DNA from: Cephalopachus bancanus
Taxonomy: Eukaryota > Chordata > Mammalia > Primates > Tarsiidae
DNA length: 64,000 bases
Direction of reading: 5' to 3'
Assembly (NCBI GenBank): GCA_027257055.1
Contig: JAPVLO010000133.1
Coordinates: 6,993,501-7,057,500 of the forward strand
The notes under the pieces were generated by a model. That model was not told the DNA's origin. It did no database searches and was given only the letters and a program-made list of their open reading frames with translations. This document shows, piece by piece, positions 1 through 11,100 of this stretch. A program made the position numbers and the translations under genes. The first letter of the stretch is position 1. Each line of letters opens with the position of its first letter.

Positions 1-644
1 AATGAATACATCAATGGCACATCAGCTCTACCTTCTTTCACAAAATTTGACTTCAAAGCTACATAACAAATTCTGAACTCAAAGCTGTTTACAGTCCAAG
101 CTTTTCAATTAAAGTATTTAAGTCAACTAATATAAATCAGATTTTTACTACCAACTAACAACACCAAAAACAACAAAGTTCCAACAGCATTCCTCACAAT
201 CCACTCACACAGGAGGAATAACTCAGATTATTTAACAAGGAGATAAAGACTGGTTTCCAGGTTACCACCACTCTCCTACCATGTGTCAGAGCTCATGCCT
301 TAAGGTGTGCAGATTCAGAAAATGTTTTGATTTTTGGTTAAAGTAATTGCATTTCACACGAATAATCCTGATGTCCATCTGTCCACTCTCCAGCCCACCG
401 GCACGCACCTCACCATCCCCAAACTCCTTCAGCTGTAAAGACACTTGGGATTGGCTCATGTCACCACAAAGCACGTCAGGAGATGTAGCTGACCTCTCTC
501 ACGCTCAAGCCTTTAAAGTCACCTAACAACAACTGATGTACGTCAACAACCTTGACTTCCTTACACTAGTTTCTGGCAGTCGTCAATGCTGCTCCGCACA
601 CAGCTGGTGCCCCAACGCCAAAGCAGACTGAGGAAACAGCTTAC
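1..644 (-). other. PPP1R9A: PPP1R9A intron downstream of the coding exon (partial)
   Basis: AT-rich, repeat-free sequence beyond the exon donor. I see no further exon, and the next coding exon lies off the left edge of the window. Confidence 0.85.
639..644 (-). other. PPP1R9A: Splice donor ending the first coding exon
   Basis: Read on the minus strand the boundary is AAG then GTAAGC, a near-consensus donor. The known neurabin protein continues after the IK residues encoded just before it, whereas reading on into the intron gives unrelated residues and a stop. Confidence 0.93.
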
Positions 645-2033
645 CTTGATGGGAGCACTACTAAACTTGATCTTTCTGTTGGCTGGGATCTCTTCTTCCT
701 CGGGCAAGCCAACAATCTCAGAGTATTCCACATCTGGCTGGTAGTCGCTGTTCTCGTCGCTGTCTTCCTCCTCCTCCTGCTCTGTGCCAGTCTCTGCCCA
801 GTCTGTATTATACCTGGATCTCACCCTGTACACAGTAGAGTCGCCATGCAGGTACACATGGGAACTCTCAAAGTTACTCGCGTCCTCGGGCCCTTCTTTC
901 CCACAACTGGACACAGAAGCATCAGGAGAGGCGAAACCGCCTCCCGAAGGTTCCTTCCTCGGCCGCTTGGCTGCCTCGCTCCCACCCAGGTGAGCGTCAG
1001 CATCTTCAGGCTCGTTCTGTGGGGAATGAACCTCAGGCTCTGGCACTGCCTGGTTTTCAGCACTGGCACCTCCGGGTACATCTGTGTCGGGGCTGCCGGG
1101 AGTCTCACATCGGGATGTGGCTTCCTCAGCATCCGAGCTCGGCTGGGTCTCCTCGCCGGGCATCGGTGCTGGAGAGGTGCCCCTAGAAGCCACTTCGGGT
1201 GCTGGAACAGCATCACCCTTCCAAGCCTCCTCGGCTTCAGCTCCCTGCTTGCTCGGAGGGGACCAAGAATTCGCATCCTTCAGATGCCCGAAGGTGTCCA
1301 GATTCGTAACCGTCACCGAGGGCAAGTTCAAGGGGTAGTGCCCAGTCACCGAGTACTCCTGCTCAGCCTTCTCGGGAGCGCTGGCCCCGGGGGAGTCGGC
1401 ACCCTCGAACACGGCGCTCAGCTGGCTCACGGTGGGGGACACGGCCTCGGTCCGGGGGCTGAGGCTGTCCAAGGAGTCGGTGCTGCCTCTGCTGGACTTG
1501 GCACCGCCCCACTCATCTGGGGGCTCGCCAGCTCCGGCCTTCTCTCTCTTGGGGGAGTAGCGGTGGTTCTGTCCCGACTCACGCACACTCCTCTCGAACA
1601 GCTTCCGAGTCTCTGTGAACTTGGAATACGAGGGGCCGTCATACATGGTGTCAAACCTGCTGATCCGCTCAGAAACAGAGGACTCCAGCTGCACCACCGA
1701 GCCGTCTGCCTTCTCCAGGAACTCCCGGGGCCTCGGCCTCCTAGGAGGGGACGCATGCCCGCCCTTCCCCCTGGTCTTGGCCACCACGGCCGCGGTCTCG
1801 CTTGGTTCCATGCCCATCTGCATGAACAGATTCTTGATCCTGTTAACGTTGGAGCCATACTTCCGCCCCCTGCTCTGCTGGGCACCCTCGCCCGCCTTGG
1901 CCTTCTGCTCCCCATCGGGCTGGGGCTTGTCGAAGGTGCTCTTCAGCGCCTGGAACTCCGTTCTGTAGGCGTTCCTGTGAGGAGATGCACTTCTAAGGGT
2001 GGTGCGTTCACCCGAGGACTCAGCTTTCAACAT
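645..2033 (-). CDS. PPP1R9A: PPP1R9A (neurabin-1), first coding exon, N-terminal 463 residues; gene continues beyond the window
   Basis: Neurabin-1 is a neuronal scaffold that binds F-actin and anchors protein phosphatase 1 (PP1) in dendritic spines and growth cones. The 463 codons start at an ATG on the minus strand (2033-2031); the protein opens MLKAESSGERTTLRSASPHR, the neurabin N-terminus. Residues about 1-145 match the F-actin-binding region, including the stretches NRIKNLFMQMGMEP and SERISRFDTMYDGPSYSKF. The middle is Pro/Ser/Glu-rich and probably disordered. Near the end lie an acidic run, then KIKF at residues 454-457, the RVxF-type PP1-docking motif, followed by two serines in the place where PKA control of PP1 binding is described in rat neurabin. 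The frame ends in phase 0 at AAG followed by GTAAGC. The PDZ, coiled-coil and other C-terminal parts lie in exons outside the window. The frame is intact. It is very GC-rich compared with its introns. Spinophilin (PPP1R9B) is the only close alternative, and the sequence fits neurabin-1 better. Confidence 0.96.
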
Positions 2034-2060
2034 TGTTACTAGAGGGGTGAAAAGCCAGTG
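2034..2060 (-). other. PPP1R9A: Splice acceptor and short 5'UTR piece ahead of the start codon
   Basis: On the minus strand a pyrimidine-rich run, CTTTTCACCCCTCTAG, ends in AG at 2040-2039. Only five bases of leader then precede the ATG. The open frame runs on upstream to an ATG at 2087, but that stretch contains the acceptor tract and is most likely intron. The rest of the leader would come from an upstream noncoding exon. Confidence 0.75.
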
Positions 2061-3546
2061 TCCATAGTGACCAGAGGAAGGAAACAAAAACCAAAGCTAC
2101 CTCTTCTCTATCTCCGGTATCTGGTTGGGACAAGTGCCTCTCGATGCTTGCTGCCAGTGATGGCCCTGACAGGTGTATCAGGAAGTTATTCACAGCCAAG
2201 AGTTAACACAAAATGGCTTTTCAAAGCAGGAACAGGGGCTCATCTGCAATAGAAAAGATTGAATTTCTGAGTTCGTTTACTTATTTGAATTTATGTTTAG
2301 TCAACCAACACGTATTTTCCAAGGCCTAGCCACATGTCAAAGAGAAGTGAAAAGTCAAGAAGTTACAATCTTTCCTTCTGATTGGTCTTCTGTAACAAAA
2401 ATGTTTCAAACATAATTGAGATCCCTATCAAAATCACACGCACACCCCTCACAAACACAAGTTCCACATCAGTACATCTGGGAGCAATCCTTGAGCCCAA
2501 GTTCTGGCTGCTGGTGTGAATGCCCTTGAAAGAAATCAGCAGTTCATTCACCTTTTAAGAAATCGTCAACCTGTCCAGAAAATCAGCTTCATGTGGGAAT
2601 CTCCACAATCGGGGAGGACATATTCTTTCTGTCTACATTAAAAGTTTGGAACCTACGTTTACAAGCTCCGAAATATGCCTAAAGAGGCTTGTATCACTTG
2701 TCCTGGTCCAATATTCTCGTCCATAGCATTCCTGAAGCAATACTGATACAATTTCGGACCAAAACGGGGAGGGAAAGTTCGTGAGTGGCAGTAAGTTTCG
2801 CTCTCAGCGCAGTCATCTCGAGCACGCGGGAGTGTCGCAAGCGTGGACGTGACTACCCATGGAGTGGGTGCAGATTGCCCCGGAATGCGCAAGAATGCGA
2901 CAGTCGGGAGGCAGCGGCACCCCGACCCTTCCTCCACGGCCCCGCCCTTCGACTCCCTCCCGGCCCGGTTTGGTGCCGGGGAGGCGCCGCTCCACGCGCA
3001 CCGGGGCCTGCGTCGCCGCAGCGGGACCGGGCGCGTCCCCCGCGGGCGGACACCCGGCAGGCGCGGCCGCGGGCTCCGGGCGCCTCCCCGCTCTGAGCCG
3101 CCGCTCCCGGCCCGGCCGCCTCGCCCCGCCGGCCGGGGCGCACACGGCCACCCACCCCGCCCGGCCAGCCCAGCGCGCAGGCTCGGCCCGCGCGCCCGCA
3201 GGACCCGCTCCGGAGAGCCCGCCCGCGGCCTGGGGACCGGGGGCCCCGCCCGCAGCCGCCACCCCCGCCGCCCCTCCCCCGCCGGCCGCAGCCCGCGGCG
3301 GGGCCGGCCGCCCACCTGCCTCCCGGGCGCCCGCGCGCCGCCCACGCGCGAGCCGCCCCCGCATGCGGGCGGCGGGGCCGGCGGCGCGCGGGGTTCGCGG
3401 CCGGGCCGGGGCGAAGGCCGCGAGCCCAGGGCCCCGGCCAAGCCCGCAGCCCCGCGCTCCGCTGCGTGCGGGAGACAATGGGCCGCACGGACGTGGCGCC
3501 GCCCCCGCCGCCCGCCCGGGTCGTCCCCGCGCCGCGACCCCCTTAC
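2039..3546 (-). other. PPP1R9A: PPP1R9A intron between noncoding first exon and first coding exon
   Basis: Bounded by the acceptor at 2039-2040 and the proposed donor at 3541-3546 on the minus strand. The part nearest the coding exon is ordinary AT-rich single-copy DNA without interspersed repeats; from about 2820 it enters the CpG island. If one of the other donor-like sites in the island is used, the intron boundary moves. Confidence 0.6.
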
Positions 3547-4140
3547 CGGCGCCGCGCCGCGGGCGGGTCGGCCGTCCCAGCCCCGCGCTGCGGCCTCGCG
3601 CCCGCCCGGAGCCGCCGGGCCGCCCAGAGCCCCGCGCCCCGCTCACGGCGCCGCGCGGAGGGCGGGGGCGGCGGCCGCGTCCACGCGCGCGGCGCTTCGC
3701 GGCGCCATGGCGGGCGGCCCGGCACACGCGCCCGCGGCGCCGGCGGGCGAGGCCGCAGCGAGCCGCGGGTAACAGGTGCCTCACCTCGGCGGCGGGGACG
3801 GCGCGCGGCCGCGGAGGGGGAGCCCGCCGCGCCGTCCCGGGAGAGCGCGAGGGAGCCTCTGGCGGCCGAGGGAGCACGGGGAGCGCCGGCCGCGCGGGCC
3901 TGCCCCGCCCCCGCCCGCCGTGGGCGCGGGGCCGGCGGCCGGGGAAGGCGCCCCCCTGCGCGGGCGTGGCGCGGGGCCAGGCCCCACGCAGGCCCGGAAG
4001 CGCCGTGACCCCAAGGCCGCGCGACCCGGCCGCCCGCCCGGCCCGGAAGGCCAAGCCCCGGCCCAGGTGGCGATCTCCGCCGGCCTGCTGCTCACCTGGC
4101 CCCAGGCTCCCTGCCAGAGGAGAAAGGAAGGAGGAGGCCG
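2820..4140 (-). promoter_or_regulatory. PPP1R9A: CpG island promoter of PPP1R9A
   Basis: About 1.3 kb of very GC-rich sequence packed with CpG and flanked by AT-rich DNA. Minus-strand Sp1-type GC boxes (GGGCGGGGC) lie near 2940-2949 and 3243-3252, and a GGGCGGGGGCGGGG pair near 3904-3917. I see no convincing TATA box, which fits dispersed initiation. The island lies directly upstream of the coding exon in the gene's orientation. Long open frames on both strands here reflect the scarcity of stop codons in GC-rich DNA and are not genes. Confidence 0.85.
3547..3800 (-). other. PPP1R9A: Probable noncoding first exon of PPP1R9A (5' end uncertain)
   Basis: On the minus strand GCGCCG is followed by GTAAGG at 3546-3541, a strong donor inside the CpG island and upstream of the coding exon. 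That is where a 5'UTR exon is expected, because the coding exon carries almost no leader of its own. The transcription start cannot be fixed from sequence, so the upper limit is a guess. Other donor-like sites on the same strand, near 3315, 3783 and 4092, may serve alternative first exons. Confidence 0.5.
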
Positions 4141-4320
4141 CTGAATTCCTCATCTGGGAAGAGTTTTCAGCCCCTCGCCTCTTAGAAATGCCCAGGACTC
4201 CCTCTCCCTCCAAAAACCCAGGAAGCGTGCCAGTCTCACTGCAGAATGTAAGACTGATCACGACTATCAGTGCAGACCATTGAACCGGTCCTCCCACAAA
4301 GCCGACGGAGCAGAAACTTT

Positions 4321-4458
4321 ATTTTTTCTTTTTTTAATGTTGTTTTCTAATAGAGGCTGAGGTCTCAGGCTGGTCCCAAACTCCTGGGCCCAAGCCATCC
4401 TCTTGCCTTGGCCTCTCAAAGTGCTGGAACTACAGGCATGAGCCACTGGACCCAGCCA
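4321..4458 (-). mobile_element. Alu left-arm monomer (FLAM-like) with target-site duplication
   Basis: Poly(T) followed by a left arm only, read in reverse and ending in gagccactggacccagcc. The 12-bp direct repeat agcagaaacttt at 4309-4320 and 4459-4470 brackets it, so it inserted as a monomer. It sits just upstream of the CpG island. Confidence 0.8.
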
Positions 4459-4767
4459 AGCAGAAACTTTTGAAGAATAATGTTTGAAGAAGGTGAAAAC
4501 ACGACTCCCATAAAAACATAAAATGTTCATGGGTCAAAATTTTTATTTGACTAATTAATAAAGGAACCAGCAAGATACTACTACCCATTCAAACGATAAT
4601 GTACAGAGCAAACAGACGCAGGCAGGCGGCAGAGAGGCAGAGCCTCTTGGTATTCCTGAGGTCACTGAAATCCAAGGTTTAGGATTATGTGTTTTACAGG
4701 TTGGTGACCAATTGTGTCTCTAAGTAACAAAATAAATTTGCATTTCTATAGATAAGAATTATTTGCA

Positions 4768-5055
4768 GCTGGGTGTGATGGTGCACACCTCTAATTCCAA
4801 CACTTTGGGAGGCCAAGGCTAGAGGCCAAGGCTAGAGGATTGCCTGGGCCCAGAAGTTCAGGACTGGCCTGGGCAACGTGGCAAGACCTAGTCTCTCAAT
4901 AGATACATTAAAAAAAAAAATTAGCCGGTGTGGATGACTGATGTGGAAGAATCACCTAAACCTAGCAGGTGGAGGCTGTGGTAGCTGTGATGGTGTCACT
5001 GCACTCCAGCCTGGGCAACAGAGTGAGACTCTGACTACAGAAGAAAAAAAAAAAA
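4768..5055 (+). mobile_element. Alu, old AluJ-like dimer
   Basis: Both arms present with a central A-run and A-tail. A 15-bp internal repeat (ccaaggctagagg twice) marks the left arm. Diverged from the younger Alu type in this window. Confidence 0.85.
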
Positions 5056-5204
5056 GATTTGCATGACCACAAATTGCTGCAGCAACCTGAGCAGCACAAC
5101 AGCCTAGTGAATGGTAGACAGGGGCACAACACTCCACAGTCATGGAGGTGACGTCTGGCATTCCACCCAAAGGACGTGGGGTCATCTTTGCTTACCTCAA
5201 AGTC

Positions 5205-5335
5205 TTTCACAAGTTTTCCCAGCAGATCTGCTATTATCCCCATTTTACAAATGGGAAAACTGAGATTTTGGTTTCATAACTTACCCACAGATTGATTAGC
5301 TGGTAAATAGCTGAATAGGAATGCAGGGAAATCTA
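5205..5335 (+). mobile_element. MIR fragment
   Basis: Contains the MIR core-like string ctattatccccattttaca followed by aaatgggaaaactgag and a diverged 3' part. Confidence 0.6.
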
Positions 5336-5947
5336 CACGGAATCCACACATTCTGGGAGCAAAATCTTTCTCGCAATTTCTAAAGGGTTTTGCAGCTACT
5401 CAGTCCTGTGGGGGTTTTTTTGGGGGGGTTGGTTTTTTTTGTTTGTTTTTTTCTATTTTAAACAGTGAGGGTTTTGTATTTTGGGTTTTTTTTTAATCTT
5501 CAAGCGTCACCAAGTTCTGGGTCCTTTCCCAAGAAATTGGCATTCTCTGTCTACAGTACAGAGTGGATGTCGCTCCATAGACATAAACAGATGTGACAGC
5601 CGATGTGGAGGCTGGGCTCCAGTCTCCAGTTTGGGAAAGAACAGTTGTGCTGTCTGGGATACTCGGGTGGAAAGTTCCTGTCATTTATTCACAGCTCGGA
5701 AACCAGGTTTTTAGGAGAATAACCTAAATAAACATGGAATCTAATCACTAGGTTCTGTCTGCAGAAGAGGGGGCAGAGTTGGCAATAAAACCAGTCTTAC
5801 ACCTCTTAGCAGAAAGATGATTCATACAAAAAAGCGGCCTAAAGAATTTGGTTGGTTTGGGTTTTATCTTTTAAAAATGGGAAACTTCTGGAAAAATTTA
5901 TCCTGAAGGACAATAGATTTGTAAGAATATAATGCTGAGAATGTATT
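5336..5947. other. No gene seen; G/T-rich tract then single-copy DNA
   Basis: A low-complexity run of G and T lies at about 5408-5495. The rest shows no recognisable repeat or coding frame. Confidence 0.5.
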
Positions 5948-5962
5948 AAGAATGTAACAAGA

Positions 5963-6241
5963 GTCGGCTCGGTGGCTCATCCTGTAATCCCAGCGCATTG
6001 GGAGACTGAGGTGAGTGGATTGCCTGAGCCCGGGGGTTCGAGACCCACCCAGGCAACCTCATCTCTACAATAAAATCAAAAATTAGCCGGGCGTGGTAGT
6101 GCATGCCTGTAGTTCCAGCTACTTGGAAGGCTGAGATGGAAGGAGCGCCAGAGTCCAGCAGGTCAAGGCTGCAGTGGCCAGGAGCGTGCCACTGCACTCC
6201 AGTCTGGGTGACAGAGTGAGACTCCAACTCAAAAAAAAAAA
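5963..6241 (+). mobile_element. Alu, younger lineage-specific type, full length
   Basis: Head ggctcggtggctca, middle acaataaaatcaaaaatt and tail gagactccaactc plus A-run. The TSD aagaatgtaacaaga lies at 5948-5962 and 6242-6256. Confidence 0.93.
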
Positions 6242-6324
6242 AAGAATGTAACAAGATTCTTAGATTGCCTATCATTGCACCTTCTGCTTCTAATTCCTAC
6301 CGGGATGTTTGAAGGGTCTACTTC

Positions 6325-6525
6325 ACCTGTACTAGTCCAATACAAGTGGCTGTTTAACTTAAATTAATTAAAATTAAATGCAATTTAAAATTCAGTTCCT
6401 TGGTTACACAAGCCATATCTGAAAGGCTCAATGGCTACGTGTGGCTGGTGGCTCCCTACTGAACAGCAGTTGACACAGAACATTGCCATTATAGACACGT
6501 CTGCAGAACAGTGTTGTTAAGGGCC
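6325..6525 (+). mobile_element. hAT-Charlie-type nonautonomous DNA transposon (MER3/MER58 group)
   Basis: Holds the characteristic taattaaaattaaat block, aaattcagttcct, and tggctacgtgtggctggtggct near an imperfect terminal gaacagtg. Exact family is uncertain. Confidence 0.55.
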
Positions 6526-6960
6526 ACATTTGCACTTCCATGCAGTAGGAGAATTGGGCCTGTGTTCCCTTTGCAAGGGTTAAATTAGTTCAGTAGGCCT
6601 CTAATGTGTTAGAGGTGAGAGGCCATAAATTGTACATACTCCAGTTGGATAAGGGGCGGGACTGTGTTCAGATTTGTAAGATGAATTTCAGTGTTGACAT
6701 GTGAGGTATTCAAAGTGTGTTGGGGAGAGGGTTCTCAGTTTTCATATATGATTCTTCAAGTGTTCATAAATCATGTAGAATACTGTGTGCTGTTATTTTC
6801 ATTCCCTTTGCAATCAATAATATCATGATTAGTAAGAATAGACCTGAAGATTCGTGGACAAACAAAAAGTACAAAATGTATTTGAAGGGAGGGACCCCTA
6901 GAAACTTAGAATAAACTTAGTTCACATTTTGCCTCAGCATAACCATTTTTGCTTAAACTG
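6526..6960. other. Single-copy sequence, nothing recognised
   Basis: AT-rich. A short open frame at 6717-6914 has no recognisable features. Confidence 0.4.
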
Positions 6961-6964
6961 ACAT

Positions 6965-7905
6965 GCTGTGAATCTAGCACAGGTTAGACATAGATAGCTA
7001 AATTTCCAACAGGCAAGTTTTAGGAAACATTCAGACGTTTTACTGCAGGCCAAGCTGGCAGCCTACCCCACCCCCTCAGCAAATCTCCATCAGATGCAAG
7101 ACAAGGACAACCCAACTTTTCAATGTATGGTTTAGCATATTAATCACTAAGAAACTTTCAGGTTCCTTGTAGAAGACAGAAGGTCAATGATCACACCCCT
7201 CAGCTGGACGAAGCAATAGAAATAAAAATAAGACCACCTGTTTGCTAAGGAGCTTGTGAATTGGAAATGTCTGACAGGTCTCTTGCAGGAAAAGCCCTTC
7301 CCCTTGCCTCTTCCCATCTAGCCCACCACCATGGAAGCAATCATGTGACTAAACCACACATCTGCCTGCTGTCCATCACCTGACATCAGTACCTGCGCTT
7401 ACCTATTCCTTTGTTATGACATGAAACAGACCACCACCCAATCACCTTAATAAACGTCCCCATCTGCCTGCTGTCCGTCAGTACCTGTGCTTACCTGTCC
7501 CTTTGTGATGACATGAAACAGACCACCACCCAATCACCTTAATAAACTTGCCCCATCAAATGAAAGAGTTAAAAGGACTCAACCACAAGCAGCCAGCCAC
7601 CATTGCCTTGCTAAGCTATGGTGTGGCCATATGCTCTTTGAGCTATGTTTCCTGGCTTTGGCCTCCTCCCGTACCTTGAGAAGGCCAGTCTCCTCAATCT
7701 CTCTCTCTTTCTCTTTCTAAATTAGTTTTTAAATAACCTATTTCCTAATCTAACTTCTGTGCAATTCTTTGACTCTTGCAGCACCAGATCACACACCAGG
7801 CACCCACACCTTCTGCAGGCCTGACCTAACATTCTGGAGGCCCCACTGGGAATGTGACTTAACATTTTTGGAGATCCTACCAAGTACCAAGATTTAACAA
7901 CATTC
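6965..7905 (+). mobile_element. Probable ERV-type LTR with internal tandem duplication
   Basis: The region has LTR-like character: repeated aataaa signals, a pyrimidine-rich tctctctctttctctttc block and a ctggaggccccactggg string near the 3' side, as at the junction of some class I ERV LTRs. A unit of about 95-100 bp is tandemly duplicated at 7360-7555. Ends are not precise and the family is not identified. Confidence 0.5.
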
Positions 7906-8343
7906 TACGCTGTTCTAGGGGTTTTCTCAATATATTTTTAAAGTTTTCATGATGAATATTCTAAGCAACCATTCAAAGAACTAAGTTATTCATGGGGGTA
8001 AGTGGGACATTTGGTGCATCTGTGAAATTAAGCCTCAACCAAACCCGAATCATATTTTTAAGACTAGGGGAAACTGACTAAGCTGGAACATCACACCTTA
8101 GTTTCTAGCAGGAAGGGATTTGGCTAGTTGTGTGTTAACAAAAATTCATGAAAGGAGAGAAAATAATTTAACAAACATAAAGATCCATAGACTAACTCTT
8201 TATGGATGAGGCCAGGTAATGCAAGAGCAGTTTCTGTAGGCAATATTACACATAATTTTAGTGTAAGAATATTTTATCCATGCCACTTTTCCTTACCAAT
8301 ACTACTAATAAAAATGCTATAATGATTAGGCAGCTTGTTTATT
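7906..8343. other. Single-copy sequence, nothing recognised
   Basis: AT-rich, with stops in all frames and no clear repeat signature. Confidence 0.4.
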
Positions 8344-8356
8344 AAAAGTTTAGTTA

Positions 8357-8490
8357 AAACTAGCCTGGTACAATGGCTGACCACTTTGGAAGGCCAAGGC
8401 AAGAGGATCACTTGAGGTCAGGAGTTCAAGACTTGCCCGGGCAACATAGCGAGACATCATCTCTACAAAAATTGTTTTAAAAACAAAGAA
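8357..8490 (+). mobile_element. Alu left-arm monomer with target-site duplication
   Basis: Left arm only, with an A-rich tail. The direct repeat aaaagtttagtta at 8344-8356 and 8491-8503 shows independent insertion as a monomer. Confidence 0.8.
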
Positions 8491-8503
8491 AAAAGTTTAG
8501 TTA

Positions 8504-9080
8504 CAATTGCTTTTTTCACATTTGTAAATATCACAGAATGCTTTGATGACTTCAGTCCTGAATGTTGATATCTGGTTTACTTAAAGGTCAACCTTTTAAA
8601 ATAACCATCTTTATTTAAAGGTAAAAATTTAAGTTGACTTTTTAGTCTGATAATATTTTATGCACATTCCATTGTGGATGTAGGATATCTTTCTCCAAAA
8701 TAGTAACAGGGTCCTCAGTTCACACTCAGAATTCAATGTCAGAGATATCTATCATCGGTCTGTTTGGGGGATGTTAGCTGTAACATTCAGATTCAAGGTG
8801 CCATTTCTGCCCAGATCCATCGAGAATGCCTCAGCTGGGAGCTCTGCCCCTTCATCGGCTGACCATTCCATGGAGCATCCCTGCCTCGTCTTAGCATCTT
8901 AGCTTTTCAGCCTAAAAGCAGATTCATGGTAAGTTTGCTTATCTACTTTTATTTGCTGTGTGTACTAAGCTGTATAACTTCTTGGGATTCCTTAAGTTTA
9001 TCTTAAAGTTATTACTAATATCTAAGCTCTATAGTGATTCACCGTAAACTTAAACCATGCGCATAGGCTAACATGCAGCA
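8504..9080. other. Single-copy DNA, no gene seen
   Basis: No repeat or coding signature recognised. Confidence 0.4.
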
Positions 9081-9081
9081 T

Positions 9082-9140
<59 letters not shown>

Positions 9141-9143
9141 CCC
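9081..9143. repeat. (CT)n microsatellite
   Basis: About 55 bases of nearly pure CT dinucleotide ending in a C-run. Confidence 0.97.
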
Positions 9144-10545
9144 TGTTATTACTTCATTTGGCTGCCCCCACAGAACCTAAAAAACAAGAGTGTTATTGGA
9201 CTGAGCATTGGTGTGGTGTTTTCATTACTATCGCTGCTCCTAGGAATGAGACAAGGCTGCTAGAACATTCCTCTTAGTTTTCAGTTATATAGTGCTGTGT
9301 GTTGCATGAGCACAATGAGCATGAGGGACTTATCTGTTTCTGCAGAAGCCCGTTTACTCTCAACAGATGAGCCCCGGCAGGAGGGTGCAAGTGGGGGCTA
9401 TATCCGCCACACTCTGCCTGAGGTTGCACCTGGACTCTGTTATCCCTAGGCTTGGCACTTCATGGATCCGACTTCAGAATCATTTATTTCATGACTCAGA
9501 CAACTGGGAGAGACACAGTGATCCTGCACTGAGAGAACAGTTAGCGAAGTGTCAAATCGAGATTCCAATGAAAGACGTCTTACTGAGCCTCATATTTAGT
9601 TCTCTTTTACCCTGGCAAGGCTAAGCCTGGTTCTTGAGCTCTGGAACACCATGGCTCTTCACTGCACACAAGGGATGGAGGAGAGATTAACCCAAGATAC
9701 CCACAGTTGTGAAATTGGCAGATAGGAATCAAGGAAGAACAGAGGAAGTTCAGTGGCTCTGTTCCACAGTATTAACCTTGGAGAATTCACTGTTAAAGTA
9801 AATACACTAACACCTCTGTTCATCTACAGTTAAAGAGATTTCTGTGACTTTATTTCCTTTCCAGTCTAGTTTCAGTTAAAAAAAAAAAAAAACTTCTTAA
9901 GGTCAATAACAGTTTCATTTTATACAAAATGCACATGATAACAAACTGCATTTTAAGAAAATCCTAGTACTTCATTTGTAAATGCAATCATCTGCTTTTA
10001 GAAATAATTCATTCAGAAACAAATTTGCTCTGAAGTTGTTAGGACATTTTTTTATAGGTTCCTAAGCAGTCATGGTCCAGATATTCATCCAGCCTGGACT
10101 TTTATTAATTACTATGATTTTAACACATTGTTTCAGGTAAAATTTGAAAATAGATCGTAATCCTTTACAAGTTTGTACACCAGTGACCTTCGGAATCAGA
10201 ATAAATAATGAACGAGAACTCTTTCCTACAGCGGGCAGATCTTGAACTGCCAGCCTTTCCTTTCTGACATGGGACTGTGCCTGATACTGTGATTGTACTG
10301 TAGGTGTGGGTCTGAGAGTCAGGATCTACTTGAGTAAGCTACAACACAGCCATCAGCGTTCTACTGGTGTCTGTGGTGAGATTATAAATGCACAAATAGA
10401 TCACATGCTTTCTAGGCCTCATGGGTATGTAGAGAAGAAAATAATTCAAATTGTAAAATTTCAGATGTTTACATAGATAAGTTGACTTAAAGAGTCTGGA
10501 AAATCTTGTGCCTGAATCCTGTTCTTGCTTTTTAAAAAAATTGAA
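9144..10545. other. Single-copy DNA, no gene recognised
   Basis: No interspersed repeat recognised over about 1.4 kb. An 85-codon open frame on the plus strand (9367-9624) resembles nothing I know and lacks supporting signals. Confidence 0.4.
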
Positions 10546-10547
10546 TA

Positions 10548-10845
10548 GCGGGGCATGGTGGCTCACGCATGTAATCCCAGAACTTTGGGGTGGAGGTGAG
10601 AGAATTGCCTGAGCCCACGGATTCGAGACCAGCCTGGGCAACATGGTGAGCCCTCATCTCTACAATAAATCAAAAAATTAGCTGGGTGTGATGACACACA
10701 CCTGTAGTTCCAGCTACTTGGAAGGCTGAGGCAGAAGGATTGCCTGAACCTAGCAGGTCAAGGCTGCGGTGGCCATGAGTGTGCCACTGCACTCCAGCCT
10801 GGGTGTCAGAGTGAGACTCCAACTCAAAAAAAAAAAAAAAAAAAA
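10548..10845 (+). mobile_element. Alu, younger type, full length
   Basis: Both arms, acaataaatcaaaaaatt middle, caactc plus A-tail. Confidence 0.92.
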
Positions 10846-11100
10846 TCGACACTGAGATACTCTTGGATGAATGCTGACCCAGAAACTCATGTGTTTTTAT
10901 AAAGGCTCAGTTTCCAGAATCTGTACGTCATCATCTCTTCATTACAACTGTTCTGATCACTTCTGTGGGGTTTTCAGATCACAAGGTTATTGTATATTAA
11001 ATGGCTTCTATTTTGCTTTAAATAAAATTATTTCCAATTACAGAAGATATGACTTCCCTGCAAGACACCAACCCAAGGGTAAACCTAAAAATAAAGGACC

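Noticed and set aside
846..2042. 398-codon open frame on the plus strand opposite the neurabin exon
   Set aside because: It lies wholly antisense to a well-supported coding exon, in GC-rich DNA where stops are rare. Its composition (Leu, Gly, Arg, His) is that of a shadow frame, and there is no known family.
2034..2087. Upstream in-frame ATG giving an 18-residue N-terminal extension of neurabin-1
   Set aside because: The stretch contains a pyrimidine tract and an AG acceptor, and the known protein begins at MLK. It is most likely intron.
2813..4297. Open frames up to 494 codons on both strands of the CpG island
   Set aside because: Arg/Pro/Ala/Gly-rich translations in several overlapping frames are expected from CpG-dense DNA and match no protein family.
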